This document shows, piece after piece, positions 1-10,265 of a stretch of 64,000 bases of DNA (position 1 is its first letter; each line of letters starts with the position of its first letter). Origin of the DNA: DATADW01 sp963733905 (GTDB lineage: Bacteria; Actinomycetota; Acidimicrobiia; Spongiisociales; DATADW01); assembly GCA_963733905.1 (NCBI GenBank), contig CAVTEU010000013.1, positions 186,001-250,000 on the forward strand. Reading direction: 5' to 3'. The translations under genes were made by a program, and so were the position numbers. The notes beneath the pieces were generated by a model. That model searched no databases and had not been told where the DNA came from. It worked only from the letters and a program-made list of their open reading frames with translations.

Positions 1-2
1 CC

Positions 3-560
3 GGGCAGATCCTGGGGACGGAGCTCCGCCGAGGCAACACAGCTGATGACAACGACGCCGCCGCTTTCTTGGACGCCACCTGGGACAGCTGCGTACTGTC
101 ATCAGCGCAGACCAGACCGTGGTGTTACGAGCCGATTCCGGCTTCTACACCGGCGAGATCGTCGATGCCTGCAGCCGTCACCGAGTTGGCTACTCGATCA
201 CGGTGCGACAGTTCCCCCCATCAGAAAACGGATCGGCGACATCCCAGCGGAGGAATGGCAACCCGCGGTGCACACCCGCACGCGGCATGAAGACCTCGCC
301 GCGATTCCCTTCACCATCAAAGGCCGCCGCGGCAGCAACAGAACACCCACGACTTGCCGACTGGTGGTGCGACGTACCACCACCCCGGCCGACACCGGAC
401 AAAGCCAACCCCGGTTGTTCGACCTGGTAGACTACCACGCCTTCATCACCGACCAACCCGGAGACCCCGCCGTTCTCGCCTCGCGCCACCGCCGCCACGC
501 CGTGATCGAGAACGTCACCCGAGACCTCAAGACGGCTGCGGAACCACCCCCTCCGCTTGC
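3..560 (+). pseudogene. IS1380-family transposase remnant
   Basis: Three reading frames in turn (from base 3, from base 119, then from about base 220) spell one DDE transposase segment: a LRADSGFYTGEIVDA block, an EEWQPAVHTRTRHEDLA block, and a C-terminal FDLVDYHAFITDQPGDPAVL / HRRHAVIENVTRDLK block. That order is typical of IS1380-family transposases. The N-terminal half lies off the left edge, two frameshifts break the frame, and the similarity stops after the VIENVTRDLK motif, so the last ~60 residues and the terminal inverted repeat are missing. It cannot make a transposase. It abuts the 3' end of the opposite-strand deacetylase gene. Confidence 0.75.
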
Positions 561-1466
561 GTTCGGCTCTGGCCTCGCCCTCACCTGGGGAGGCCGGGGA
601 GTTCCGTCTTCCGTCTTCCGTCTTCCGCCTTCTCGGCGGAACAACTCAAATCCGGTGAGGAAACGCTCGAGGAACTCGCCGCCTGCTTCGTCGAGCAGGC
701 TTTCCCAGCGGGGGTCGCCGCGGTAGCGGGTCACCTGCGAGACGTGGGCGGCGATCGCCGCTTCCTTTTGGTCGAGAACCTCGGCCACCGGGACCGCCCA
801 GGTGAACCCGGCGGTGGGCTCACCGGTCGCAGCGGCGGTAAGGGCGGTCTTCATCCGGCGGGCGAGCTTGCGCAACCCACCGCGGCCGGTCAACGGGAGC
901 GGCCCCCATGGCCAGTGCTGCCACCACCACACCGGGTACTCGACCACGGCGGCGTCGGAACCGACCGATGCGAGTGCTTGCCGAGCGATTCGATAGGCCG
1001 CCTCGTGGTCGGGATGGCCGTCGTCGGCCGCGGTGACGAACACCTCGGCGGGGCGGACCTCCTCGAGGATCGGGACCAGTTGGGCGGCGGCCGCCGCTTC
1101 GTCCTGTCGCAGGGCGCCGTCGCGGAACCCGAGAAACCAGGCGCGGTGAGGGCCAACCCCGAGCTGGTCGAGCGATGCGATCTCCTCACGGCCACGGAGA
1201 GCCGTCAACTCGGCGCGGTCGATCAGGTCCCGATTGGCGAAGGCACCGTCGGTGAGCACCGCCACGGCGACATCGACGTCCAATCTCCTCTTGCGGGCGA
1301 TAGTCCCCCCGCACCCCAGAGTGTCGTCATCTGGGTGAGGCGCCACCACCAACGTCGGCCGGCGAAGTTGCTCATCGTCGGCCACCGACCATTCACGGGC
1401 AGCGCGGCGCCAGCGGCGGTCCCGCACCCGAGCGCGCCAACCGCGTTCCCGGGGTTGGACGGTCAT
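432..1466 (-). CDS. PIG-L/LmbE-type N-acetylglucosaminyl deacetylase
   Basis: A Zn-dependent N-acetyl-sugar deacetylase of the PIG-L family, probably acting on a sugar intermediate of the polysaccharide made by this locus. The metal motif PHPDDDTLGCGG is near residues 43-54 and HPDH near 151-154. The start ATG overlaps the TGA of the upstream glycosyltransferase (ATGA), so the two are translationally coupled. The natural protein probably ends near residue 278 (FELFRREGG); the frame then runs through the TCTTCCG array into antisense transposase sequence, adding about 65 unrelated residues. The insertion appears to have removed the original stop codon. The substrate is inferred from context only. 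Confidence 0.85.
   Translation of the reverse strand: MTVQPRERGWRARVRDRRWRRAAREWSVADDEQLRRPTLVVAPHPDDDTLGCGGTIARKRRLDVDVAVAVLTDGAFANRDLIDRAELTALRGREEIASLDQLGVGPHRAWFLGFRDGALRQDEAAAAAQLVPILEEVRPAEVFVTAADDGHPDHEAAYRIARQALASVGSDAAVVEYPVWWWQHWPWGPLPLTGRGGLRKLARRMKTALTAAATGEPTAGFTWAVPVAEVLDQKEAAIAAHVSQVTRYRGDPRWESLLDEAGGEFLERFLTGFELFRREGGRRKTEDGTPRPPQVRARPEPNASGGGGSAAVLRSRVTFSITAWRRWREARTAGSPGWSVMKAW
607..627. repeat. Heptamer tandem repeat TCTTCCG x3
   Basis: Three exact copies of TCTTCCG lie end to end, preceded by a partial unit (TTCCG) and followed by a degenerate unit. The array sits between the transposase remnant and the 3' end of the PIG-L gene. The same unit occurs four times at 36004-36031. 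On the minus strand it is read in frame as residues of the type GRRKTED at the C-terminus of the deacetylase. Confidence 0.85.
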
Positions 1467-2703
1467 TTTGGGCTCCTCGTCGGTATCAAGGTCGAGTAGA
1501 GGTCGAGGGTACGCGCGGTGACCTTCTCCCAGTCGTACGCCTGTGCCAGCTGCCTGCCTGCTTCGCCCATACGGCGTGCTAGTTCCGGGTCACGGCGGAT
1601 CTGGAGGATGGCATCGGCCAACTCTGCCGGATCTTCCGGCTCGATGAGGACGCCGCTGGTCCCGTCGGCTACGAGATACTCCTGGCCACCGACCCGGGTG
1701 GCGATCACGGGCCGTCCCCGACGCCATGGCCTCCACCACCGTCATCCCGAAAGACTCACTCAAAGAAGGATTCACCAGCACTGAAGCCGCGGCGTATCTG
1801 ACGGGCAGATCCTGGTAGGGCACCACGCCGGCCCAATCGACCCGGGACCGCAGCCCAGCGGGGATCCTCTGCTCGAGTTGCGCCCGGTATGGAGGTCCCC
1901 CATACCACCTACCGAGTTCTCGCACTTGGGGGTCGGTCGAACCACGGACAACCGCCTCGGCGGGGAGGACGCTGTGCGGACCGACCAGCGTGAGCTTGAT
2001 CCGATCATCATCAGCGGCCAGGGCAACAACGGCATCGATCAGGGTGTGGACACCCTTTTCCGGGGAGACCCTCCCCACGAACAGCACGTTGAAGTCCTCG
2101 CCGTCGGTGACTATCGACAGCGGAGAAGGCGGAGGCATCGACGCCGTTGGGGATGGTGTGGATTCGCCCCGCGTTCGCCGGGTGGGCGAGTCGAGCGCGC
2201 CGGGTCACGTGGTCGCTGCAGGTGACCACGGCATCGGCCGCCCGGACCGCCGGGGCGGTCTGAGCCGGGGACAGGTCGGAGAGCCACTCGTTGTGGAGGT
2301 GGAGCACGATCGGCACCCGCCGGTTGAACGCCCTGATGACGCGGGTGAAGGGGAACTGGCTCTGAATGTGGACCAGGTCGGGGCGGCGGCGGCGGATGTC
2401 GATCGCCGCCTGGATGGCGAACCCCAGGTGGGTCCACAACGAGGTGAGACGGGGGCGGCGCGGATCCTTGCTCGATGGCAAGAACCGCAGCATTCGGGAA
2501 AGGAGGTTGTCGGGAAGCGTCGCCAGCAGCCGGTACTCGACACCGTGGTGGCTCTGGCGGGTGGTGCCGGTGCGTTCCCCGCTGGCATAGACAGTCACTT
2601 CGTGGCCGGCTGCGACCATGCGGCGGGCCACTTCACCGCTCCAGATCCCTATCGAGATTGTCGGAGTCGGTGGACGGGAAGCGGCGCCGGGTTGGTTGAC
2701 CAT
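1463..2703 (-). CDS. GT4-family glycosyltransferase (two frameshifts)
   Basis: A retaining glycosyltransferase of the GT4/GT-B fold. The N-terminal half reads from ATG 2703 (MVNQPG, then DLVHIQSQFPF and the IPNGVD linker). The frame changes near 2110 to VLFVGRVSPEKGVHTLIDA, and again near 1700 to a C-terminal GVLIEPEDPAELADAI segment that ends in TGA overlapping the deacetylase start. The NPSLSESFGMTVVEAMASG donor-site motif (E-x7-E type) is present. Total about 410 residues, normal for the family. Transcribed divergently from the membrane protein at 2752, with about 48 bp between the starts. Donor and acceptor sugars are unknown. Confidence 0.85.
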
Positions 2704-2751
2704 GGCGATTCGGAGCGGCCGGGCGGCGCCATCCCGGTACGCTCCCTCGCC

Positions 2752-3651
2752 GTGGGCGAGATCTTCGAAGCCCTTCTCCGACCCGAGATGTTCGCCGGGC
2801 TCGCCGCCGGTGCCATTGCCGCCGTCGCTTGCGCCGCGGCTGCCCTCATCTTGCGTCGCCGCCCGCTCCCGGTCGCTGGACTGGCGATCGCTGCCGCCTT
2901 CCTCGCCGTCCTCCGCCCCCCCACCCCCGTGCTCATCGCCGTGGGCTTGCTGGCGTTGATCGGGATAGCCGGCGATCTTCGGCCCGGTCTGATCCCCTTG
3001 GCCGGTGTGCTGGCTATCGGACCGGCGATGTTGTTGGTCTTCTCCGGAGAGGTCTTCGAGCCGTTGTGGGGTCGGATCGCCGGTGTGGCGGCCATATCGC
3101 TTGGTGGAGGACTCGCCGCCTGGTCGGAGCATCGGCGCCCCTCGAGCTGGGCCGGTCCGGTACTGGCCGCGGGCAGCGCTCTCGGGGTGTTCATCGTGGT
3201 TCCCGACACTGAGCGTGCCCTTGTCCTCCTCGGTGCGGCGCTGCCGGTCGCGCTCCTCGGCTGGCCATTGCGGCTGGCCAGGCTGGGAACGGGCGGCGTG
3301 CTCTCCTTCGTCGGTGTCCTGGTGTGGGTCGTGCTCCGCGACGGCGCCACCCGCGACTCGGCCATCGTTGGCGGGCTTGCCGCCCTCGGCGTGCTGGTGG
3401 CCGAGCCGGTGGCTGTGCTGTTGGGTCGCCTGTTCTCGGGCGCTTGGTCCCCCCCGGTTTCCGATTGGCTCCTCGTTGCCACCGATGCCGTGGTCATCCT
3501 TCTCGCCGGCCGACTGGCCGGGACCCTCGACTCGGCCGAGGATGCCATGCTCGTCGCCGGGCTCGTCCTGGCGGGAGCGGTGGCGCTGCTGACCGCGGCG
3601 GAGCTGCGCCGACCCGAGCCGGAGGAAGCTGCCGGTCACGGGCCCCGGTAG
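2752..3651 (+). CDS. Multi-pass membrane protein, unknown function
   Basis: A 299-residue, very hydrophobic protein with about nine or ten predicted membrane segments, short polar loops and a charged C-terminal tail (RRPEPEEAAGHGPR). I recognise no motif. The GTG at 2752 is preferred because the open frame further left only shadows the glycosyltransferase on the other strand, and the first membrane helix begins soon after VGEIFEALL. Its last 16 bases overlap the 3' end of the polysaccharide deacetylase on the opposite strand. Inside a polysaccharide cluster it could be a transport or polymerisation component, but nothing in the sequence shows this. Confidence 0.7.
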   Translation: MGEIFEALLRPEMFAGLAAGAIAAVACAAAALILRRRPLPVAGLAIAAAFLAVLRPPTPVLIAVGLLALIGIAGDLRPGLIPLAGVLAIGPAMLLVFSGEVFEPLWGRIAGVAAISLGGGLAAWSEHRRPSSWAGPVLAAGSALGVFIVVPDTERALVLLGAALPVALLGWPLRLARLGTGGVLSFVGVLVWVVLRDGATRDSAIVGGLAALGVLVAEPVAVLLGRLFSGAWSPPVSDWLLVATDAVVILLAGRLAGTLDSAEDAMLVAGLVLAGAVALLTAAELRRPEPEEAAGHGPR

Positions 3652-4440
3652 CCCCGCACCAGACGCCTCACTCGGTCCTCGAGCCGAAGGCCACCAACCA
3701 TTCGGTGCCGGAAGAAGGTGATTCCGTCGCTCAGCTGGACCGGTACCCGGTTGAGCAGCAGCGGGTCGGTGGCACCCGTGACCGCCTTTCCGCTCCCCAG
3801 CGTGGCCGTCTCGTATGCCGATCGGACCACTCGGTCCGCCTGCGGCGACCAGTAGCCCCACGGATAGGTGAAGTGCCTCGGCTCGACCCCGAGCCGATCC
3901 TCGATCAGCCGGTTGGAGACGGTGACCTCCTCGGCCACCTCGGCTTCGTCGATCGAACGGAGGTCGGGGTGGGTGTGGGTATGGGCGCCAATGGTCACCC
4001 GGCCCTGCTCTGCCATCTCCCCCACCTGGTCCCAAGTCAGCGGCTCGGCGCGTCCGTCTTCGCGTAGGGGCTTTCTCGTTTCGATCGGCCCACTGGTGAG
4101 GTAGAGCGTGAAGGCGAGCCCTCTCTCCCGGAGAAGTGGAAAGGCATGGTGGTAGATGTCGGCGTAACCATCGTCAAAGGTCAACACGAACATCCGTGAG
4201 GACTCGGGGAAGAGATCGTGAGGCAACCGCGGTCTCGAGGTCGACGACCTCACCGTTCTCACCCAGCCAGTCGAGTTGGCGGCGGAAGTCATCGGTGGTG
4301 ACCTCCATCTCCAGCCCGGTTCCGGCTCCAACCTGGTGATAGATGAGGATTCGCGGCCCGCGGAGTGGCCCGACGACCTTGTCGCCCGCGGCCGCCGCAA
4401 GCTTCACCGCCTGTTTGGCGGCTCTCGCCGCCGAGCTCAT
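3636..4440 (-). CDS. Polysaccharide deacetylase (NodB domain, one frameshift)
   Basis: A carbohydrate esterase 4 (NodB-fold) deacetylase. ATG 4440 gives an N-terminal part with PRILIYHQVG and, after a frame change near 4200, MFVLTFDDGYADIYHHAFPL (catalytic TFDDG aspartates), GAHTHTHPDL (metal-binding H-x3-H) and HFTYPWG. Total about 267 residues. The start overlaps the stop of the upstream Wzz-like gene (ATGA). It probably removes N-acetyl or O-acetyl groups from a surface polysaccharide. There is no obvious signal peptide, so it may act in the cytoplasm or be non-classically exported. Confidence 0.85.
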
Positions 4441-7146
4441 TCGGCGGCGAGAGCGGAGAGTTCGTCCCAGGACAAGACGGGAGCAGCCAGCAGACCCAGC
4501 CGCTGCAACGGAGCCAGATTGGGCCTGATCCCCTCGCTGAACTCGGGTGCCCAACCCTGGGGCTGGTTTCGATCGCCCCGCCACGGATAGCGGATCCGTG
4601 CCTCTGGCGTAGTTCCCTCGTACAGCCACCCGAGGGTGATGTCGAAGGTGCGCAGCTCTTTCACCTGCGAATCCAACGCATCCACCTCGTCGCTGCGTCC
4701 CGCCTGGACGGCGTTGCGCAACTGGCGGTTGAGCCCGTCAATCTGATTGTGGAGCATCCCGGTGCGGAGATCGTCGAGGTGGTCGCGGTTGCACTGCACC
4801 GCCGGCACCAGAGCCTCGAAGGTTCCGTCGCGGCTCCGAACCTGCCACACATCGGGGTGCTGGTCCGTCTCTGCGACATGGCGGGTGAAGAAGCTTCGCC
4901 TCACCCAACCGTCGATCCCTTCGGCACCGTCCTGGGAACCGAGGACCGAGGCGAGCTCTCTATCGAGAGCGCGCTGGCTTGCCGGATCGAGGTCTGCGCC
5001 GAGCCGCTGGAGCACCAGTTCGCCGACCGTGGGGTGATCCTTGATCTCGACCAAGGGGATGAATCCCTCCCGGTTCACCTGTGCAGCCGGCTCGCCGGTC
5101 TCGGTGCCGTCACCGGTGAGCAGAGCGAGGACCTGGGCGTAAAGCTCGTCCTCCAGCTTGCCCCGACCCACGTCCACGCCGTCGAGCACTTCGGCGAGCA
5201 TCGGAGACGCTTCGCCGTCGACCTCGCTCGGCTCCGGCGTTGCCACCGGGGCCTCGAGCAGGCCCCGTGCTGAGGCCGGGCGGCCGACGAGGTCGCCAGC
5301 GCACCGACGGGCTCCGATGCCGGTTCGGGCATCGCAACCGGTGGTGCGACAGGTGCCGGCGTCGGTGCAGCCTTGGGGAGAGGTGGCGGCGACGGCTCGA
5401 CGATGATTTCGGGGAGTGGGCGATCGCTCTTGGATCCCCGCCGCTTGAACAGCCCTCGCAGCCCACGTGCCTCGGGATTGACCAGGGTGGCCCCGAGAAC
5501 GCTCACTCCCCGCGACGACAGGTCGCGGTACATCTCTTCGACGGCAGACGCCGTACTGGTCCCGGGTTTTATGCACATGACGGTTTGGTCCACGTCGTAG
5601 AGCAAGGTCTGGGTCGTCGGGTCGGCCACGGCACCGGCAGCGACCACGACAGCGTCGAACCGCTCCTGGGCGGCATCGATCAACTGCACCGCCCGTCTAG
5701 CGGCGACGGCATCGGCCGGATCATCGAGACCGATGCCGACCGGGATGGCGCGCAGCCCGGGCCCGGTCTCGGTCGATTCGGAGAGCACCCAGTCGACGAA
5801 CCCGGCGACCGCGGTGTTGTCGCGCGCCATCGGGTCGATCACATCGGAAAGGCTGGGCCCAAGTCCCTCGTACTCCGGAAGATCGGAGGGATGGGCGAAG
5901 TCACCGTCGATCAGCAGGACCCGCTGCCCTGCGGTGGCCAGGCTCATCGCATAGTCGGCTGCCACGGCGTGGGCGTCGCGTGAGCTGACGTCCATGCCGG
6001 TGAACCCGAGCGCCAGGTGACGCTGGCGGGCGCGGCCGTCGATGGCGGCGCGCAGTGCCTGCACAGCCTGCTTGCGCGGCGAGCGGCGGACGGTCTGGTA
6101 CCAGGGGCGTTGCCCGCTGGAGATCGGAGTCCTGGACGGCACCTCGCCCAGTGCTGGCACGGCGTCGAGGTCTCCGGTGGTCCACACCGGCCGGCGAATC
6201 CGGTCGGCGACGATCAGCACCGCCAGCCCGAGCAGCAGCCCGGCAACCGCACCGAGCAACCCGTTGATCAGCAGGTTGGCCGCTTGTGGGGTGACGTCCT
6301 CGGTGACTGCGGTCCCAAACGACTGCTCGCCCTCGGGACCAGCGGTGGCCAGCGCGGTGTGCTGATCGAGGACGGCCTGGAACTCCTCCTCGAGCAGTTG
6401 CTTCTGCACCTGCTCGGCGGACTGGGGCGCCTCGCCCTCGGCGGGCAGGGCGTCGAGTTCGGCTTGGAGGACGTCGAGCGCCTCCTCGACCTCGGCGATC
6501 TCGGCATCGACGTCCTCGGCGGTCCGCTCCTCTTCCGCCTGGGGGTTCTGGGTCGGGCCGAGGATGTCCTCCACTCTGAGTCCGCTGAGCCTGTCCTCGA
6601 GGGCATCGATCGATTCCTGAATCTGCTCCCGGTCTCCGACGACCTCGGGGTCCTCGGCCAACTGGGCATCGATCCCTTCAATCTCGGACCTGATCTCCTC
6701 AAGGCGTTCCTGCAGCGCGTCCAACTCCTCTTGCTTCTCTTGCGCCGCCTGGGTCTCTTCGTCCCCCCCGCCTGCCGGTATGACCGGACCATGCCGTTCA
6801 ACTCTTGGGTTGCGGTGTCCTGGTCAGGGGCGAATACCTGAAAGGTGAGGGTGCCTTCCTGGGTGTCACCGGTGATGCTGGCCGCCTCCCCGAGCCGGGC
6901 CAGCGTCTCCTCGTTGGCATCTTCCGAATCGATCTGGGCTGCCTCCACCGCCGAGCTGAGCCCCTCGCCGGTGCGGTCCGCCTCGCCTTGGGTGAAAGTG
7001 ATGGTCCGCGTCGCTTGGAACACGGGTTGGATGGCGTCGTTGCGCCGTGACGTGATGACGACCGCTGGGATGGCGCCGAGCGCCGCCACCAGCACAAGGA
7101 CCCACCACCGGGCCTTGATCAGTCGTCCTATACGTGTCAGGTCCAC
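4437..7146 (-). CDS. Wzz/BY-kinase-like chain-length regulator (frameshifts)
   Basis: About 900 residues over three frames (changes near 6765 and 5270). In order: a Wzz N-terminal domain (MDLTRIGRLIKARWWVLVLV, TM helix ~14-32); a long Glu-rich coiled coil; a second TM helix (LLINGLLGAVAGLLLGLAVL); a ParA/BY-kinase-like fold with LLIDGDFAHPSDL (Walker A'-like); a Pro-rich linker; and a ~270-residue C-terminal domain I do not recognise. Wzz/BY-kinase proteins set chain length and export of capsular or exopolysaccharides. The usual GEGKS/T P-loop is absent: the strand-turn before the nucleotide fold reads GMDVSSRDAHAVAADYA. The start overlaps the dehydratase stop by about 10 bp. Confidence 0.8.
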
Positions 7147-9111
7147 TCTTCTTCACCTTCCTCCGGAACGCCCCCTTGTATTACAGCTTGCGACCAGGAA
7201 GCACCTACGACCTCACCGAGGAGGGCGCGGATCCCGGCCATGTCCCCATCGCCGGCCAGCTTGGCCAGTTGGGGGACAGCGTCGCCGATGGCGCCACCCA
7301 GGGAGGCGCCGGCGCGAGCTACGTTGATCTTCGGGTTCGACGTCGGGAGCAGCGGCTCGAGAGAGAGCTGCTCGGTCATCTTCTCACCCTCTCGCCTCCC
7401 GGTGACCTCGACCTTGATGTCGCGGCCCGGGACCATCCCGGCCAGTCGGATCAGGCGGTGGGCTAAATCGCCGATCCGGACCGGCTCGGCCATGTCGAGC
7501 ACGAAGATCTCGCCGCCCATCGCGAGGGCGCCTGCCTGCAGCACCAATTGAACCGCCTCGTCGACGGTCATGAAGTATCGCCTCATGTCCGGGTCGGTGA
7601 GAGTCACCGGTCCCCCCGATTTGATCTGACGGATGAATGTTGGGACCACGCTCCCCCGGCTGCCCAGGACATTCCCGAACCGGACCGAGGTGTAGGTGCA
7701 GCCGTCGTCCTGGCATGCCGCTTCCTGGACCATCAACTCCGCCACCCGCTTGGTGCTGCCCATGACGCTGGTGGGGGCCACCGCCTTATCGGTGGAGATG
7801 AGGACAAATCGCCGCACCCCCACGGCGCGAGCCGCATCGAGCACGTTCCGGGTCCCGACGACGTTTGTCGCCACCGCCTCCTCGGGGCAGTCCTCGAGGA
7901 TGGGGACGTGCTTCAACGCCGCGGCGTGGAAAACGACCTCAGGCTTGGTCTCGAGAAAGACACGTCGCACCCGTTCCCGGTCGCGGATGTCGCACAGGAC
8001 CTGGAGCGGCTCGCGACCCGTCTTCCGCCTCCAATCGAGGTTCGCCTCGAACAGGTGGGTTTCATCGTGGTCGACCACCACGATCTCGGCGGGCTCGAAC
8101 TCGAGCAGCTGGCGGACAATCTCCGAGCCGATCGACCCGCCGGCACCGGTGACGAGGACCCGGCTCCCCCTGACCAGGGCGGCTACGGCGTCCAACTCGG
8201 TGGACACCGCCGGGCGTGGGAGGAGGTCAGTGATCTCCAGGTCACGGATGTCGCCCGTCGGCTGCCCACCTGCGAGCACGGCTCCGAGCTCGGGGACGAT
8301 GCGGAGTCGGGCATTGTTGTAGAGGCATGCGTCGAGCACCTTGCGTGCCATGCGCTCGCCGCCTTCGGCAACGATCACCTGGTCGACCTCTTGCTCGTCC
8401 ACCAACTCGGCGAGATCGTCGACCGAGCCCAGCACCGGTAGACCTACCAGCCGTCGGGACGCCTCGTAGGCGCTGTCGGTGACAAAGCCCGCCACATCGC
8501 CGCCGTGTGTCGACGTAAGGCTGCGCGCCACCTCGGCGGCGGCGCGTCCGGTGCCGACGATGATCGTCCTCTCAACCCGCGACCCATCGGGGTTCCGCTT
8601 GAAGCTGAAGAGACGTGACCGGAACCGCACCAGCCCCATGGCGAACAGGGTCAAGAGACCGCCGGTCACCACCACCGCCACTGGGATGGGACGCAGCCAA
8701 GGCTCCGCCACCGCCTCTGCCGGCCGACCGGGGGTTCCTGCCGGGGCGGGGGAGACAGCGGGGTCGATCAGGGTGTAGACGGCGAGGCCGACGAGGAGGA
8801 TGGCGATGGCCGTGGCCGCGGCGAGCACCACCCGCTTGGCTTCGGCCACGCTGGCGTACTCCCACACGTGCCCGTAGGCACCGAAGACGATGTTGGTGGA
8901 CGAGGTGGACGAGGATGATGATCGGGAGCAGGACGAAGAGGCTCTCGGTGAACTCGCCCCGCAACCGGGCTGTCTCGGGGTCGAGCAGCCGGAGCCCGAG
9001 GGCCGAGGAATAGGCGAGTACCACGAGGATGGCGTCGATGAGGGCGAACGAAATGTCGGCGCGCACATGTGCGGCCGTCCTCGATACTTTCACCCGCCAG
9101 TCAGAGCTCAC
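7137..9111 (-). CDS. FlaA1/CapD/WbpM-type nucleotide-sugar 4,6-dehydratase
   Basis: A membrane-bound UDP-N-acetylhexosamine dehydratase making the first modified sugar for the polysaccharide. The N-terminus (from ATG 9111) has several TM helices and a frame change near 8900. A CoA-binding-like Rossmann domain (VGTGRAAAEVARSL) follows, then the extended SDR domain with VLVTGAGGSIGSEIVRQL, HAAALKHVPILEDCPEEA and STDKAVAPTSVMGSTKR. In the last motif the usual SDR tyrosine is replaced by Met (SVMGSTK), as known for the WbpM/FlaA1 family. About 657 residues. First gene of the run dehydratase, Wzz-like, deacetylase on the minus strand. Confidence 0.9.
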
Positions 9112-9390
9112 CAGCTCCCCCTGTCACCTCGGAAACAGCAGGGTTCCCGCTCGGGTGGGCAGCTTCGGAGCATCGAGGCCGTGGGCCTCAACTCTTCGGA
9201 TACCCCCCGCAGCAGGACCCTAATCACGCTGCGTGTTCAACTAGACACAGATCGGCGTGTCGGCGCGAGTTCTTGAGCAGGCACAACGCGCCCAGGGTGG
9301 CGGCGTGCCCACGCTGGGAACGGGCTTCAGAAGCCGGTCCGGGGTGCCGATTCTATGCTCGTCAACCCGAACCCAAAGGGGAGTACTCCT

Positions 9391-10263
9391 ATGAAAGCTC
9401 TAGTCACTGGTGGTGCCGGTTTTCTCGGCCGCCAGGTCGCACGCCACCTCACCGCCAGCGGTTTTGAGGTCTCGATCTTCGATCGGATGGACGCAGCCGA
9501 TCCAGACATCCCGACCATCGTCGGTGATCTCGTCGACCCCGAGGCGGTGCGCGCCGCCGTCGAAGGACACGACGTCGTGTGCCACATCGGCGCCATCGGT
9601 GACGTCTACCTCGCCGGCGAGCAGCCGGCTCTGGCGTCTTCGGTCAACGTCACCGGCACCGCCCTGGTCGCCGATGCCGCCATCGCCACCGGCGCCCGGG
9701 TGGTCTACGCCTCCACCTGGGAGGTGTACGGCGAGCCGCAGTACGAGCCGGTCGACGAGAACCATCCCACCGAGCCCGATCACCCGTACAGCATCACCAA
9801 GCTCGGCGGGGAGAGGATCCTGATCTCCGCAGCCCATCTGCGGGGCCTCTCGACGGTCGCCCTCCGGCTGGGCACCGCCTACGGTCCGGGTCTCCGGCCC
9901 AACTCGGTGTTCCGCATCTTCATCGACCGGGCACGGCGCGGCGAGCCCATCACCATCCAGGGTGGCGGGTCGCAGGGACGTCAGTTCACCCACTCCTCGG
10001 ACATCGCCCGCGCCTTCGAGCTGGCGGCACGGTCCGACGTGAGCGGCCAGGTCTTCAACACGGTCGCCGACGAGACGGTTTCGATCAAGCAGCTCGCCGA
10101 ACTGGTGGTCGAGCGCATCCCCACCGAGCTCACCTTTGGTGATCCCCGGCCGGGCGACGTGCCACCCGCCTTGGTGTCGTCGCAGAAGATCGCCGACGTC
10201 CTCGGGTGGCGCCCCGAGATGCCGTTCGAGCAAGGTCTGCGCCATCTGATCGACGAGGGCTGA
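9391..10263 (+). CDS. NAD-dependent sugar epimerase/dehydratase
   Basis: An extended SDR enzyme of 290 residues. MKALVTGGAGFLGRQVARHL gives the NAD-binding GxxGxxG motif and YSITKLGGE the catalytic Y-x3-K. A family of the UDP-glucose 4-epimerase/dTDP-glucose dehydratase type is likely; the exact substrate is not readable. ATG 9391 is chosen because it follows AAAGGGGAG and directly precedes the nucleotide-binding fold; a Met 12 codons upstream would add a tail with no ribosome site. First gene of a plus-strand operon continuing into the GT4, the GNAT and the membrane protein. The 280 bp to the left hold the divergent promoter region for this gene and the dehydratase. Confidence 0.9.
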   Translation: MKALVTGGAGFLGRQVARHLTASGFEVSIFDRMDAADPDIPTIVGDLVDPEAVRAAVEGHDVVCHIGAIGDVYLAGEQPALASSVNVTGTALVADAAIATGARVVYASTWEVYGEPQYEPVDENHPTEPDHPYSITKLGGERILISAAHLRGLSTVALRLGTAYGPGLRPNSVFRIFIDRARRGEPITIQGGGSQGRQFTHSSDIARAFELAARSDVSGQVFNTVADETVSIKQLAELVVERIPTELTFGDPRPGDVPPALVSSQKIADVLGWRPEMPFEQGLRHLIDEG

Positions 10264-10265
10264 CA

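Noticed and set aside
2011..4035. 674-codon minus-strand open frame
   Set aside because: Only its last ~230 codons are the glycosyltransferase; the rest is antisense shadow of the membrane protein and of the deacetylase in the wrong frame.
7137..9111. Flagellar gene (FlaA1 name)
   Set aside because: No flagellar genes surround it; the context is polysaccharide synthesis, where the same dehydratase family is common.
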